This document shows positions 1 to 9,313 of a stretch of 64,000 nucleotides of DNA, piece by piece. The notes beneath the pieces were generated by a model. That model had not been told where the DNA came from and did not search any database. It saw nothing but the letters and a program-made list of their open reading frames with translations. Positions within the stretch are counted from its first letter, which is position 1; each line of letters opens with the position of its first letter. Source of the DNA: SKHV01 sp963678565 (GTDB lineage Bacteria; Bacteroidota; Bacteroidia; Bacteroidales; Prolixibacteraceae); NCBI GenBank assembly GCA_963678565.1, contig OY782875.1:186001-250000 (forward strand). Direction: 5' to 3'. A program made the position numbers and the translations under genes.

Positions 1-92
1 AATATCATATCGACATTGTTGAAGCAGACATCAACGATAGTTTTCGACAAGTGCTTCAAACCTATCTAATGAAACGATCAAAACTCGTTTAA
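1..92 (+). CDS. 3' end of an unidentified gene (partial)
   Basis: The third forward frame is open from the window edge to a TAA at 90-92 and encodes about 29 residues ending in LMKRSKLV. The composition is protein-like and the other two frames either stop early or read poorly. Most of the gene lies outside the window, so no product can be named. It is followed by a 186-base gap before sucC, so it is probably a separate transcription unit. Confidence 0.5.
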   Translation, partial: YHIDIVEADINDSFRQVLQTYLMKRSKLV

Positions 93-278
93 ATCCAATA
101 ATAAACTTCCCTTTAGTGATCTTAATCACGCATGTTTGTATTTATCAAATGTAACTTGAAAACTAAAAGAATAAACTTTTAAAGTTTTCGAACTTTCTGT
201 TCATTTTTCTGTTTGATAATTTATACAAATCATAACTACAAATTAATTCATTGGGAAACCAAAACATAATCTAACGAT

Positions 279-1436
279 ATGAAGTTACACGAATATCAGT
301 CAAAAGCATTAATTCAAAAAGCAAGAATTAATCTTCCAAAAGGAATTAATGTTGAGACTCCAGAAGATGTTCCTGCAGCACTTGAGAAACTTGTAATTTC
401 GAAGGGAGTTATTAAAGCACAGGCTTTTACAGGTGGTCGAGGAAAGGCAGGCGGCATTAAATTTTTCAACTCTGTAGACGAAGCAATGAAGTATGCCAAC
501 GATATGATTGGGATGACTTTAGTTACGCATCAAACCGGACCAGAAGGAGTTAAAATTCACTCAGTTTTGTTAGCAGAAGAAACCGACATCGACAAAGAAT
601 TATACGTTGCCTTTCTTTTAGACCGAGCTGAAGTAAAGCCAACCATAATGATTTCCCCCGAAGGTGGAATGGAAATTGAAGAAGTTGCTGAAAAAACACC
701 AGAAAGAATTCTTCATTTGCACCCTGAATTTGACCAACCAATTGCCGATGACTTATTAGATCAGGCAGCTTCATTTCTTGGCTTAGAAGGCGATCTAAAA
801 GATCAGCTTTCTGATATGCTTCAAAAACTATATCGAGTTTACCTCGATTATGATGCATCTCTTTTAGAAATTAACCCATTGGTAATAACTCCAGATAAAA
901 AACTTTCGGTACTCGACTGTAAATTCGATGTAGACGACAACGCAGTTTACCGTCAGGCTGCCACTGGTGGTGATGCGCAAGCTGAAATGGACGATGCTGA
1001 AATTGAAGCATCGAAATACGGAATGAGTTACATCTCACTCGATGGAAACATTGGCTGTATGGTAAACGGAGCCGGATTGGCAATGGCAACCATGGATAGT
1101 ATAAAACACAATGGCGGCGAACCTGCAAATTTCTTAGACGTGGGAGGTTCAGCAACCGAAGAAGCTGTTTCAAAAGCTTTTGAAATCATTTCTTCTGATA
1201 AAAACGTACAATGCATTTTGGTCAACATTTTTGGTGGTATTATGAAATGTGATACCATCGCTAATGGAATTGTGGCCGCAGTTAATAAAAGTGGATTAAA
1301 ATTACCTCTTGTGGTACGCTTAGAAGGAACCAATGTTGATTTAGGCAAAAAAATAATCGAAGAATCTGGTTTAAACATCATCAGTGCCGAAAACTTAGAT
1401 GATGCTGCAAAAAAATCGGTTTCTGTAATCAGCTAA
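279..1436 (+). CDS. sucC: Succinyl-CoA synthetase (ADP-forming) beta subunit
   Basis: This is the nucleotide-binding subunit of the TCA-cycle ligase that interconverts succinyl-CoA and succinate with substrate-level phosphorylation. At 385 residues it matches the usual family length. It starts MKLHEYQSKAL, typical of SucC. An ATP-grasp domain fills the N-terminal half (GGRGKAGG near residue 52, LEINPLV near 196). The C-terminal CoA-ligase domain carries NIFGGIMKCD. The sucD gene follows after 10 bases, so the two subunits are co-transcribed. Confidence 0.97.
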   Translation: MKLHEYQSKALIQKARINLPKGINVETPEDVPAALEKLVISKGVIKAQAFTGGRGKAGGIKFFNSVDEAMKYANDMIGMTLVTHQTGPEGVKIHSVLLAEETDIDKELYVAFLLDRAEVKPTIMISPEGGMEIEEVAEKTPERILHLHPEFDQPIADDLLDQAASFLGLEGDLKDQLSDMLQKLYRVYLDYDASLLEINPLVITPDKKLSVLDCKFDVDDNAVYRQAATGGDAQAEMDDAEIEASKYGMSYISLDGNIGCMVNGAGLAMATMDSIKHNGGEPANFLDVGGSATEEAVSKAFEIISSDKNVQCILVNIFGGIMKCDTIANGIVAAVNKSGLKLPLVVRLEGTNVDLGKKIIEESGLNIISAENLDDAAKKSVSVIS

Positions 1437-1446
1437 ACTTAAAGAA

Positions 1447-2343
1447 ATGTCAATTCTAGTAGATAAAAATACAAAACTTATAACCCAAGGAATTACCGGT
1501 AAAGCAGGACTTTTCCATACTTTGGGCGCAAAAGCATATGGAACAAATGTTGTTGGTGGTGTAAATCCTAAAAAAGCAGGATCAACAGTTGAAGGTTTTC
1601 CAGTTTTTGGTTCGGCAAAAGAAGCAGTTAAAGAAACCGGTGCAAATGCCTCAATGATTTTTGTACCAGCGCCATTTGCAGCGGATGCAATAATCGAAGC
1701 TGCCGACGCAGGAATTGAATTAATTGTTGCGATCACCGAAGGAATTCCTGTAAAGGATATGTTGAGTGTGCATAATTACCTAAAAAGCAGCAATTCTATT
1801 TTGGTAGGTCCCAATTGTCCGGGAATTACTACTGCCGACGTTGCAAAAATTGGTATCGCTCCAGGCTTCATTCATAAAAAAGGAAAAATTGGAATTGTTT
1901 CACGATCAGGAACTTTAACCTACGAAGCCGTTTATCAAACCACAAAAACTGGTTTAGGGCAAACAACAGCAGTTGGAATCGGTGGAGACCCGGTACATGG
2001 ACTAAACCATGTGGATGTGATTAAAATGTTTGAAGAAGATCCGGAAACAGAAGGAATTATTGTTATCGGAGAGATTGGTGGAACCGATGAAGAAATGGCT
2101 GCAGAATACATCAAATCAAATGTTACAAAACCTGTAGCCGCTTTTATTGCAGGAGCTTCTGCTCCTAAAGGAAAAAGAATGGGACATGCCGGAGCAATCA
2201 TCAGTGGGGGCAAAGGAACTGCTGAAGGTAAAATTAAAGCATTAACTAATGCCGGAGCATTTGTTGCACCAACTGCAGCCGACATTGGTTCGAAAATGTG
2301 CGAAGCAATGGAAGCACATTACAAAATCAATTTATGTAAGTAG
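1447..2343 (+). CDS. sucD: Succinyl-CoA synthetase alpha subunit
   Basis: This is the CoA-binding, phosphohistidine-carrying subunit that pairs with SucC. The N-terminal Rossmann domain has GITGKAG near residue 16 and GGVNPKKAG. The C-terminal domain has the active-site histidine in GHAGAI near residue 247. The length of 298 residues is normal. It is the second gene of a two-gene operon ended by a strong hairpin terminator. Confidence 0.97.
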   Translation: MSILVDKNTKLITQGITGKAGLFHTLGAKAYGTNVVGGVNPKKAGSTVEGFPVFGSAKEAVKETGANASMIFVPAPFAADAIIEAADAGIELIVAITEGIPVKDMLSVHNYLKSSNSILVGPNCPGITTADVAKIGIAPGFIHKKGKIGIVSRSGTLTYEAVYQTTKTGLGQTTAVGIGGDPVHGLNHVDVIKMFEEDPETEGIIVIGEIGGTDEEMAAEYIKSNVTKPVAAFIAGASAPKGKRMGHAGAIISGGKGTAEGKIKALTNAGAFVAPTAADIGSKMCEAMEAHYKINLCK

Positions 2344-2365
2344 ACACCTTTTAATATTAGATGTT

Positions 2366-2406
2366 AAAAGTGCCCTTTAAAATTTTTCGAAAGGGCACTT
2401 TTTAAT
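2366..2406 (+). terminator. Rho-independent terminator after sucCD
   Basis: A 13-bp stem (AAAAGTGCCCTTT pairing with AAAGGGCACTTTT) with a short AT-rich loop is followed by a T-run. It begins about 20 bases after the sucD stop. Confidence 0.85.
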
Positions 2407-2542
2407 TTTATTCTGTTCCGATATAATACACATTCTAAATAAATTAGGTATAATTACTAGACCTTTAATACATTATTTTGTAATTTTCGCCAACCTTTGA
2501 TACCCATATAAAGATCATAGTAGAACCCTTTAATCGGAAAAC

Positions 2543-5353
2543 ATGAATAAGATAATTCTAATTTTAGCTGCATTGTTGGTAATCTTAATCGTAAAACCAA
2601 CATCTGCTCAAACAAATTTAAATCAACCTGTTCCTATTGATAAAGAAGTGAGAACCGGAGTTCTTGAAAACGGAATCACCTATTACATTCGTCATAATGA
2701 AGAACCAAAGGAACGAGCAAGTTTTTATATATTTCAAAATGTAGGAGCCCTTCTGGAAGAAGACAATCAAAATGGATTAGCTCACTTTTTAGAACACATG
2801 GCTTTTAATGGAACCAAAAACTTTGAAGGAAAAGGAATATTAAATACCCTTGAAAAGCATGGCGTAGCCTTTGGTCGTAACATTAATGCATACACTTCAT
2901 TCAACGAAACAGTATATAACTTAAGTGATGTTCCAACCACTATTGATGGCTTAGTTGATACCTGCCTTTTGATTTTGCACGATTGGACGGATTTTCTTCT
3001 TTTAACCGATGAAGAAATTGATTCAGAGCGTGGTGTAATTACCGAAGAATGGAGAACAAGAAGAAATTCTTCATTTCGATTAAGAGATCAATTCTTCCCT
3101 GTTCTGTTTAAAGGATCAAAGTGGGCTGTGCGTGATGTTATTGGCGATACTACCGTAATCAAATACCATAAACCTGAAACACTCAAAAAATTCTACCACG
3201 ATTGGTATCGTACCGATTTACAAGGAATTGCGATTGTTGGAGATCTTGATATTGATCAAGTAGAAGCTAAAATAAAAGAAATATTTAGCGATGTTGAACC
3301 AATTGAAAATCCTAAAAAACGTCCTGAATTTGAAATTCCAGAACACGAAGAAACTTATTTTGTATTAGCTACAGATAAAGAAGCAACTCAATCATCTATC
3401 AACGTATATATTTTCGATAAAAACAAAGATGGGGAAGAAAAAACTTTAGCCGACCATAGAGAGGATTATATTTCAAGTTTGTTTAACACCATGATAAGCA
3501 ACCGTATTAGTGAATTATTGCAAAAAGGAACACCTCCTTTTGTAAACGGATACATTCAACGTATTGCTTTTGTGCGCGGTTACGATGCAACAATAATTGG
3601 AACAACCGCAAAACCAAATGAAGAAGACAAAGCTTTAGAAGCAATTTACATCGAAGCTCAAAAAATTAAACAACACGGATTTACTTCGGGAGAATTAGAG
3701 CGAGCAAAAACCAACTTATTAACAAGTATCGAAAGTGCTTACAAGCAACGAGATAAAATAAGAAACGACAGCTATGCAAGTAATTATCGCGATCATTTCT
3801 TAACCAAAGAGCCAATTGCATCAATGGAATTTGAATATGAGTTTACAAAAGAAATTATTCCGGGGATTTCTGTTGAAGAAGTTTCAGCATTTGCAAAAGA
3901 GTGGATCGATACCAAAAATAGAACAATTGTAATAACAGGGCCAGACAACGACGTAGATCATCTAAATGAAGCAGAGGCAAATGAAATAATTGCAAAAGTT
4001 GAAGCGTCGAACATTGAAGCTTATGTTGACGAAGATGCTTCGCAAGAACTTATCGAAGAAGAATTAACTGGTGGAAAAATAATTTCAAGCAAAAACTTAG
4101 AAGAATTTGATGCAGTTGAATGGAAACTTGCTAATGGAGCAACAGTTATCTTCAGAAAAGCAGACTATGAAAAAGACAATGTTGCGTTACGTTCCTACAG
4201 CGTTGGCGGTAGTTCTCTTTATGACGTTGAAGACCTTCCGTCGGCTGAAATGTTAGGAACTTTTATAAATGCTTATGGTGTTGGTGAATTCAACAACATT
4301 ACCCTTGATAAAATACTAACTGGCAAAAAAGTTGATATTAGTCCTGGATTAGGCCAACTAACTGAAGGAATCAATGGATCTTCAACGCCTAAAGATTTCG
4401 AAACTTTAATGCAACTATTGTATTTGCATTTCGAGAAACCACGTTTCGATGAAGAGGCACACAATGCTTTATGGGCTCGCTATAAAGCCTATGTGGTTAA
4501 TGTAGAAAAAGATCCAGCTAAAATTACGCAGGATTCATTAAGCAATATTTTAAGCAATTACAGTCCACGTAATTTAATCTTCAACAGCAAGTTGATCGAC
4601 CAAATTGATTTCAGTAAGATTAAAGAAATTTATACCGATCGAATAAAAGATGCTAGCGACTTTACGTTTATTATCGTTGGAAACATCGATGAATCAACAG
4701 TAAAACCAATGGTTGAAAAATACATTGGATCGTTAAGTGATATCGACAGGAAAGAAAATTGGATTGATCATCCGATGGATATGCCAGAAGGAGAAACTCT
4801 TAAAAAAATCGAAATTCCATTTACAACCCCAAAAACGAATGTAAACATTGTATTTGAGAATGATATGAAATACAAGCGAGAGAATGTTCTAAAAATGGCA
4901 GTTCTTAAAGGTATTCTACGTTTAAGATATACCGAAACAGTAAGAGAAGAAGAAGGAGGAAGCTACGGTGTAAGAGTAAGCGGAAGCGTTAGTCAATTAC
5001 CATCACCAAAGTCAACCTTAAAAATGGATTTTGATTGTGACCCTGAAAAATCAGAACACTTAAAGTCAATCATTTATAGAGAGATTGATAAGATTATTGA
5101 AGAAGGACCAACATCGGTTGACTTTAATAAAACAGTGAAGAATTTATTAAAAGATAGAGAGCAATCTAAAGAACATAATAGTTATTGGATGAATTCGATC
5201 TACAATTACTATTTCTACGGAATTAATACAGCAAGTGAAGATGCCTTTGAAAATATATTAAATGATTTAACTGAAAAAGACATTCAGAAATACTTAAAAT
5301 CGTTTATTAAAGGTGCAGATAAAGTAGATGCACAGTTTGTTCCAAAAAAGTAA
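2543..5353 (+). CDS. M16 family zinc metallopeptidase (pitrilysin/insulinase type), exported
   Basis: This 936-residue protein has a signal peptide (hydrophobic residues 4-17, ending TSAQ near 23) and so acts in the periplasm or outer envelope. The inverted zinc motif HFLEH lies at residues 81-85 and the distal glutamate region (GVITEEWR) about 75 residues later. The second half has the LRYTETVREEEGGSYG type of signature seen in the non-catalytic M16 half, so one chain carries both clamshell halves. It probably degrades peptides. It stands alone between two terminators. Confidence 0.9.
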   Translation: MNKIILILAALLVILIVKPTSAQTNLNQPVPIDKEVRTGVLENGITYYIRHNEEPKERASFYIFQNVGALLEEDNQNGLAHFLEHMAFNGTKNFEGKGILNTLEKHGVAFGRNINAYTSFNETVYNLSDVPTTIDGLVDTCLLILHDWTDFLLLTDEEIDSERGVITEEWRTRRNSSFRLRDQFFPVLFKGSKWAVRDVIGDTTVIKYHKPETLKKFYHDWYRTDLQGIAIVGDLDIDQVEAKIKEIFSDVEPIENPKKRPEFEIPEHEETYFVLATDKEATQSSINVYIFDKNKDGEEKTLADHREDYISSLFNTMISNRISELLQKGTPPFVNGYIQRIAFVRGYDATIIGTTAKPNEEDKALEAIYIEAQKIKQHGFTSGELERAKTNLLTSIESAYKQRDKIRNDSYASNYRDHFLTKEPIASMEFEYEFTKEIIPGISVEEVSAFAKEWIDTKNRTIVITGPDNDVDHLNEAEANEIIAKVEASNIEAYVDEDASQELIEEELTGGKIISSKNLEEFDAVEWKLANGATVIFRKADYEKDNVALRSYSVGGSSLYDVEDLPSAEMLGTFINAYGVGEFNNITLDKILTGKKVDISPGLGQLTEGINGSSTPKDFETLMQLLYLHFEKPRFDEEAHNALWARYKAYVVNVEKDPAKITQDSLSNILSNYSPRNLIFNSKLIDQIDFSKIKEIYTDRIKDASDFTFIIVGNIDESTVKPMVEKYIGSLSDIDRKENWIDHPMDMPEGETLKKIEIPFTTPKTNVNIVFENDMKYKRENVLKMAVLKGILRLRYTETVREEEGGSYGVRVSGSVSQLPSPKSTLKMDFDCDPEKSEHLKSIIYREIDKIIEEGPTSVDFNKTVKNLLKDREQSKEHNSYWMNSIYNYYFYGINTASEDAFENILNDLTEKDIQKYLKSFIKGADKVDAQFVPKK

Positions 5354-5360
5354 TTCATAA

Positions 5361-5412
5361 AATGCATAAAAAAAACACTGGTTATTATTAACCAGTGTTT
5401 TTTTTATGCATT
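5361..5412. terminator. Bidirectional terminator after the M16 peptidase
   Basis: A perfect stem of about 22 bp (AATGCAT, A8, CACTGGT and its complement) surrounds an 8-base AT loop. The A8/T8 arms give a T-run in both directions. It starts 8 bases after the peptidase stop codon. Confidence 0.85.
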
Positions 5413-5548
5413 TTTTTAAATAAATACAAACGTCCACAACTTAGTATCGAGCCATGTTTACATATATCTTCTACACTTTAGAGATTCTCCATATTTTTAT
5501 TCGGAATTTAGATATATTTTTATTTATATTGCAAAAAAATAAAACCAT

Positions 5549-6769
5549 ATGCACGGAATCACAAAATTCTTTATTTTAATTTTGTTTATCTTCTCATACT
5601 TATGCATTTATGCAGAAGAAAGCAATCAATTAAAAGTTTACATAAATTCAGAGTCAATCGATTTTGACTTTTTACGTGAACACATTAATTATGTTGATTA
5701 CGTATATGATCCCCAATCATGTGATGTTCAAATTATTCTACTAAAACAAGATGCAGCCAACGGCGGCTATAAATATGCTATTCAATTTATAGGAAAAAAA
5801 TTCAATGATATTGATTCATTTATACTAAATACAACAATACTGCCCAACGACTCTGAAGATATTGAAAGAAAGAAACTGATTCGCACAATTAAAGCGGGAA
5901 TATTTCCTTTTATCAATGAAAAAGATCAATTTAACAATATCGACATCATTGTAAAATCAAATAGCTCAAATGATGATAAAACCACCCTTGATCGATGGAA
6001 AAGCTGGGTATTTAATATCAATGGTTCTGGTAGCTTTTACAAAGAAGAACAGTCAAAAGATTACTCATATATTGGTAAAATTACAGCCTCTCAAATAAAG
6101 AAAGATTTCAAAATAGAAAATAAACTTTACTCCTATACCGCAATGGTTGATAATACTGATGGGTATAATATTACAGTTAAAGTAAATCAATATTCAACTA
6201 AGGCTGTTTTTAGCATAAATGATCATTGGTCTGCCGGATTTGCTACACAGGTAATTAAAGATACAAGAAAAAATATTAAACTATCGACTTACTTAAAGCC
6301 TGCCATTGAATACAATGTTTTCCCTTGGACTAAATCAAATAAAATTTTCTTAACGGGCTCTTATACAATCGGCCCTAAATACAATAAATACAATCGATTA
6401 ACAAAATACAATAAAACTAAAGAGTTTCTTTGGGACCAAACAGCCTATATTAAATTTCTTACTAAACAAACATGGGGACAAGCTTTAACCATGATAACAG
6501 CACAAAATTACCTAAATCAACCTGATAAATATAGTATTGGATTAGATGCAGAAGCTCTTTTTTACATTTCTAAAGGATTTTCGTTATCTATTTCATTTAC
6601 AGCTGAGGATGTAAACAATCAACTATATATTCCAGATGATGGTTATACTTATGCTGAAAAATATTTGGGTAGTGCAGTTCGTGAAACTGGTTACTATTTG
6701 ATTGGTTCAATTGGATTAAGTTTCCGTTTTGGCTCGCTTACCAACAATGTAGTTAACCGACGACTATAA
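5549..6769 (+). CDS. Exported protein with a C-terminal beta-barrel-like region, unknown function
   Basis: Residues 1-22 form a signal peptide (FFILILFIFSYLCIYAEE). Residues 30-130 look like a small globular domain rich in D/N. From about residue 150 to the end the sequence alternates polar and aromatic residues in short strands and ends in LSFRFGS..., typical of an outer-membrane barrel of Bacteroidota. I do not recognise a named family. The last six bases overlap the 3' end of the convergent HAD gene. Confidence 0.7.
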   Translation: MHGITKFFILILFIFSYLCIYAEESNQLKVYINSESIDFDFLREHINYVDYVYDPQSCDVQIILLKQDAANGGYKYAIQFIGKKFNDIDSFILNTTILPNDSEDIERKKLIRTIKAGIFPFINEKDQFNNIDIIVKSNSSNDDKTTLDRWKSWVFNINGSGSFYKEEQSKDYSYIGKITASQIKKDFKIENKLYSYTAMVDNTDGYNITVKVNQYSTKAVFSINDHWSAGFATQVIKDTRKNIKLSTYLKPAIEYNVFPWTKSNKIFLTGSYTIGPKYNKYNRLTKYNKTKEFLWDQTAYIKFLTKQTWGQALTMITAQNYLNQPDKYSIGLDAEALFYISKGFSLSISFTAEDVNNQLYIPDDGYTYAEKYLGSAVRETGYYLIGSIGLSFRFGSLTNNVVNRRL

Positions 6770-7381
6770 CTGATCCATTGCATTTTCAAGGCCCGACTGA
6801 AAAGGAATTGAAATGGTTTTTATTCCGACTTCCTCGGCAGCTTCACAGTTTTCTTTACGATCATCAATAAATAAAGTCTCTTCAGCTTTCAAACCATTTT
6901 CACTTAGAATTATTTTAAAACCTTCAAGTTCTGGTTTTCTAATACCCATATCCGAAGAATAATAAACTTTCAAGAACAAATCGGATAAAGGGTAACCATA
7001 ACGATAAATAAAATCTTGCTCAAATGCATTAATATGAATCAAATCGGTATTACTGTACAAATACAAATTATACCTCTTACTTAGCTCTTTAATGTATTTA
7101 ATTCTATTAATAGGAAAGTTTTCTAACATCGCGCACCATGCATCAATAATTTGTCGTTTATCGATATTTTCGCGCATAAAAGGCTTCATGTATCGAATAA
7201 AAGCACGTTTATTCCATTTACCGGTTTCTAAACTATCAATAATTCTTGGCAAGTGTTCCCATTCGTAATTAATTTCAATACCCGGTTTCACCATCGTTTT
7301 AAACGCATCTAAAGTTTCATCGGTATTGGTATTCAAAATCACACCACCTAAATCCAGTATTATATTCTTGACCCCCTTCAT
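6764..7381 (-). CDS. HAD-superfamily hydrolase (subfamily IA)
   Basis: At 205 residues this is a typical small cytosolic HAD phosphatase. Motif I is ILDLGGVIL near residue 9 with the nucleophilic aspartate. Motif II is LYSNTD near 113, motif III the lysine in RKPELEG, and motif IV FIDDRKENC near 176. The all-alpha cap between motifs I and II fits subfamily IA. DLGG in place of DxD is common among alpha-D-glucose-1-phosphatase-like members. The substrate cannot be read from the sequence. Confidence 0.88.
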   Translation of the reverse strand: MKGVKNIILDLGGVILNTNTDETLDAFKTMVKPGIEINYEWEHLPRIIDSLETGKWNKRAFIRYMKPFMRENIDKRQIIDAWCAMLENFPINRIKYIKELSKRYNLYLYSNTDLIHINAFEQDFIYRYGYPLSDLFLKVYYSSDMGIRKPELEGFKIILSENGLKAEETLFIDDRKENCEAAEEVGIKTISIPFQSGLENAMDQL

Positions 7382-7480
7382 CCTAAGAATTTTTTACAAA
7401 GATATATTTACACTTCAACTTATAAAAACACAGAAATATTTTTATTTAAATGATAACATTTAACTTTTCGTTAGGTATAT

Positions 7481-7488
7481 TAGATTTG
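7481..7488 (+). promoter_or_regulatory. Probable -7 box (TAGATTTG) for mtnA
   Basis: The octamer matches the Bacteroidota consensus TAnnTTTG and lies 18 bases before the mtnA ATG, implying a very short leader. A clear -33 TTG was not found at the usual distance. Confidence 0.4.
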
Positions 7489-7506
7489 AAATAAATTTAA
7501 ATTTAA

Positions 7507-8592
7507 ATGAAAGTTAACGGGCAATATTTTCATACAATTTGGATCAATCCAAACCATCAATCTGAGGTAAAAATAATCAACCAAAACGAACTACCATTCA
7601 AGTTTTCCATAAAAACATTAAGAACCTTTGACGATGCTTTTTTGGCAATTAAAGAAATGGATGTTCGAGGAGCTCCGTTAATTGGTGTTACCGCAGCTTA
7701 CGGTTTATATTTGGGTTTGATCAACATCAAAGAATCTAATTTCCACAACGAATTTAAGCTTCTTACAAAAAAAATGATCACTGCACGTCCAACGGCTGTG
7801 AATTTAGAATTTGCCGTCAATTTGCTTATTGAAGCCTTAAAAAACACAAACGATTTAAAGGAAGCTCAAAAGTTGGCACTCGAAACTGCCCACAACTTGA
7901 AACAAAAAGAAATTGAAAATTGTGAGAAAATTGGAGATTATGGACTTCATTTGATTGAAAAAATTGCCGAGAAAAAACCGGGACAGACCATCAATATTCT
8001 AACGCACTGTAATGCAGGATGGTTGGCATGCATCGATTGGGGAACCGCAACTGCTCCAATATACAAAGCACACCATAAAGGAATTCCGGTACATGTTTGG
8101 GTCGATGAAACCCGCCCTCGCAACCAAGGAAGCAAACTAACTGCCTTTGAGTTACAACAGGAAGGTATTCCACATACGGTTATTCCCGATAATGCAGGCG
8201 GTCATTTAATGCAACATGGCAAAGTTGACATAGTGATTGTTGGCAGCGATCGAACAACAAAAAATGGCGATGTGTGCAACAAAATAGGAACTTACCTAAA
8301 AGCCTTGGCTGCAAAAGATAATGAAATTCCATTTTACGTAGCATTACCTTTCTCCTCCATCGACCTATCGCTTGCTAATGGAGTAAAAGAAATTCCAATA
8401 GAAAAGAGAGATGCAGACGAAGTGAGATTTGTTGAAGGTAAAACCGGCAAAGTTCAGGTGGTTCCCGATGACAGTCCCATTGTTAACTATGGTTTCGATG
8501 TTACACCTTCGCGTTTGGTAACTGCTTTGATTACCGAGAAAGGTATCACTCATGCCTCTGTCGACGGCATTCAAGCGCTTTTAGATGACTGA
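7507..8592 (+). CDS. mtnA: S-methyl-5-thioribose-1-phosphate isomerase
   Basis: This enzyme isomerises methylthioribose-1-phosphate to methylthioribulose-1-phosphate in salvage of methylthioadenosine. The 361-residue chain carries the family signatures RGAPLIGVTAAYG (near 56), THCNAG with the catalytic cysteine (near 168), VWVDETRPRNQG (near 198) and GSDRTTKNGDVCNKIGTY with the catalytic aspartate (near 246). The next gene starts 8 bases before its stop, so translation is probably coupled. No other mtn gene is present here. Confidence 0.95.
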   Translation: MKVNGQYFHTIWINPNHQSEVKIINQNELPFKFSIKTLRTFDDAFLAIKEMDVRGAPLIGVTAAYGLYLGLINIKESNFHNEFKLLTKKMITARPTAVNLEFAVNLLIEALKNTNDLKEAQKLALETAHNLKQKEIENCEKIGDYGLHLIEKIAEKKPGQTINILTHCNAGWLACIDWGTATAPIYKAHHKGIPVHVWVDETRPRNQGSKLTAFELQQEGIPHTVIPDNAGGHLMQHGKVDIVIVGSDRTTKNGDVCNKIGTYLKALAAKDNEIPFYVALPFSSIDLSLANGVKEIPIEKRDADEVRFVEGKTGKVQVVPDDSPIVNYGFDVTPSRLVTALITEKGITHASVDGIQALLDD

Positions 8593-9181
8593 CGAAGGCT
8601 ATATAAAATTCAATCCTCATTGGAAACCAAAAGCGATATCTATCAACAACCAACTTTTAAAAGAGATAAATGAAGTTCGAACTCAATTAATGGAAAAAAA
8701 TTGGCTTGGCATTTCAAAAGAAGGCATTGGTTTTGGAAATATTTCAGTTAGAATTAAAAATAGTGAACAGTTTTTGATTACCGGATCAGCAACCGGAGGC
8801 ATTAGAATGCTTTCAAAAAGTGATTTTGCGATTGTTCAAGCATGCAATATTCACCAAAATAGCCTGCAATGTGAAGGCGAAACAATAGCCTCCTCAGAAT
8901 CGATGTCGCATGCCATTTTTTATCAGCAAATCCCTTCGATAAATGCAGTGCTACATATTCATGATTCTAAGCTTTGGAACCATTTTAAAAACAAACTTCC
9001 AACTTCTGATATTACTGCCAGTTATGGCACACCAGAAATGGCAATATCAATTCAGAATACAATTTCCAAAGACGCTTCCGGAATTATTATCATGGGAGGA
9101 CACCGCGATGGGATTTTAGCTTATGGTAAAAACTTAAATCATGCATTGCAAAATATAAAGACAATTTCATCCATAATATAA
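8585..9181 (+). CDS. Class II aldolase/adducin family protein, probably acting after MtnA
   Basis: This 198-residue protein has the class II aldolase metal site: LHIHDS near residue 122 and a distal histidine in GGHRDG near 172, with an N-terminal GFGNISVR substrate loop. It overlaps mtnA, so the likely substrate is methylthioribulose-1-phosphate. It could be the MtnB dehydratase of the methionine salvage pathway or the aldolase of the DHAP-shunt pathway. Sequence alone does not decide between them. Confidence 0.78.
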   Translation: MTDEGYIKFNPHWKPKAISINNQLLKEINEVRTQLMEKNWLGISKEGIGFGNISVRIKNSEQFLITGSATGGIRMLSKSDFAIVQACNIHQNSLQCEGETIASSESMSHAIFYQQIPSINAVLHIHDSKLWNHFKNKLPTSDITASYGTPEMAISIQNTISKDASGIIIMGGHRDGILAYGKNLNHALQNIKTISSII

Positions 9182-9280
9182 AAAAGCTTCTTCAACATAT
9201 AATCATTATAAATTGAGCCTTTTCACTGTTAATTATGCTTCAAAATCGTCTTCAATTAATAATTTGAAAAATTTAAAATG

Positions 9281-9288
9281 TAGGTTTG
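9281..9288 (+). promoter_or_regulatory. Probable -7 box (TAGGTTTG) for the nitronate monooxygenase-like gene
   Basis: The octamer fits TAnnTTTG exactly and lies 26 bases upstream of the start codon. A TTTG at 9263-9266 is somewhat close for a -33 element, so the upstream half is uncertain. Confidence 0.4.
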
Positions 9289-9313
9289 CAGCGAGTTAAT
9301 AATAAAATACACT

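Noticed and set aside
550..1381. Antisense open frames over sucC
   Set aside because: They lie wholly inside a well-conserved gene, have no start context and read as low-complexity shadows.
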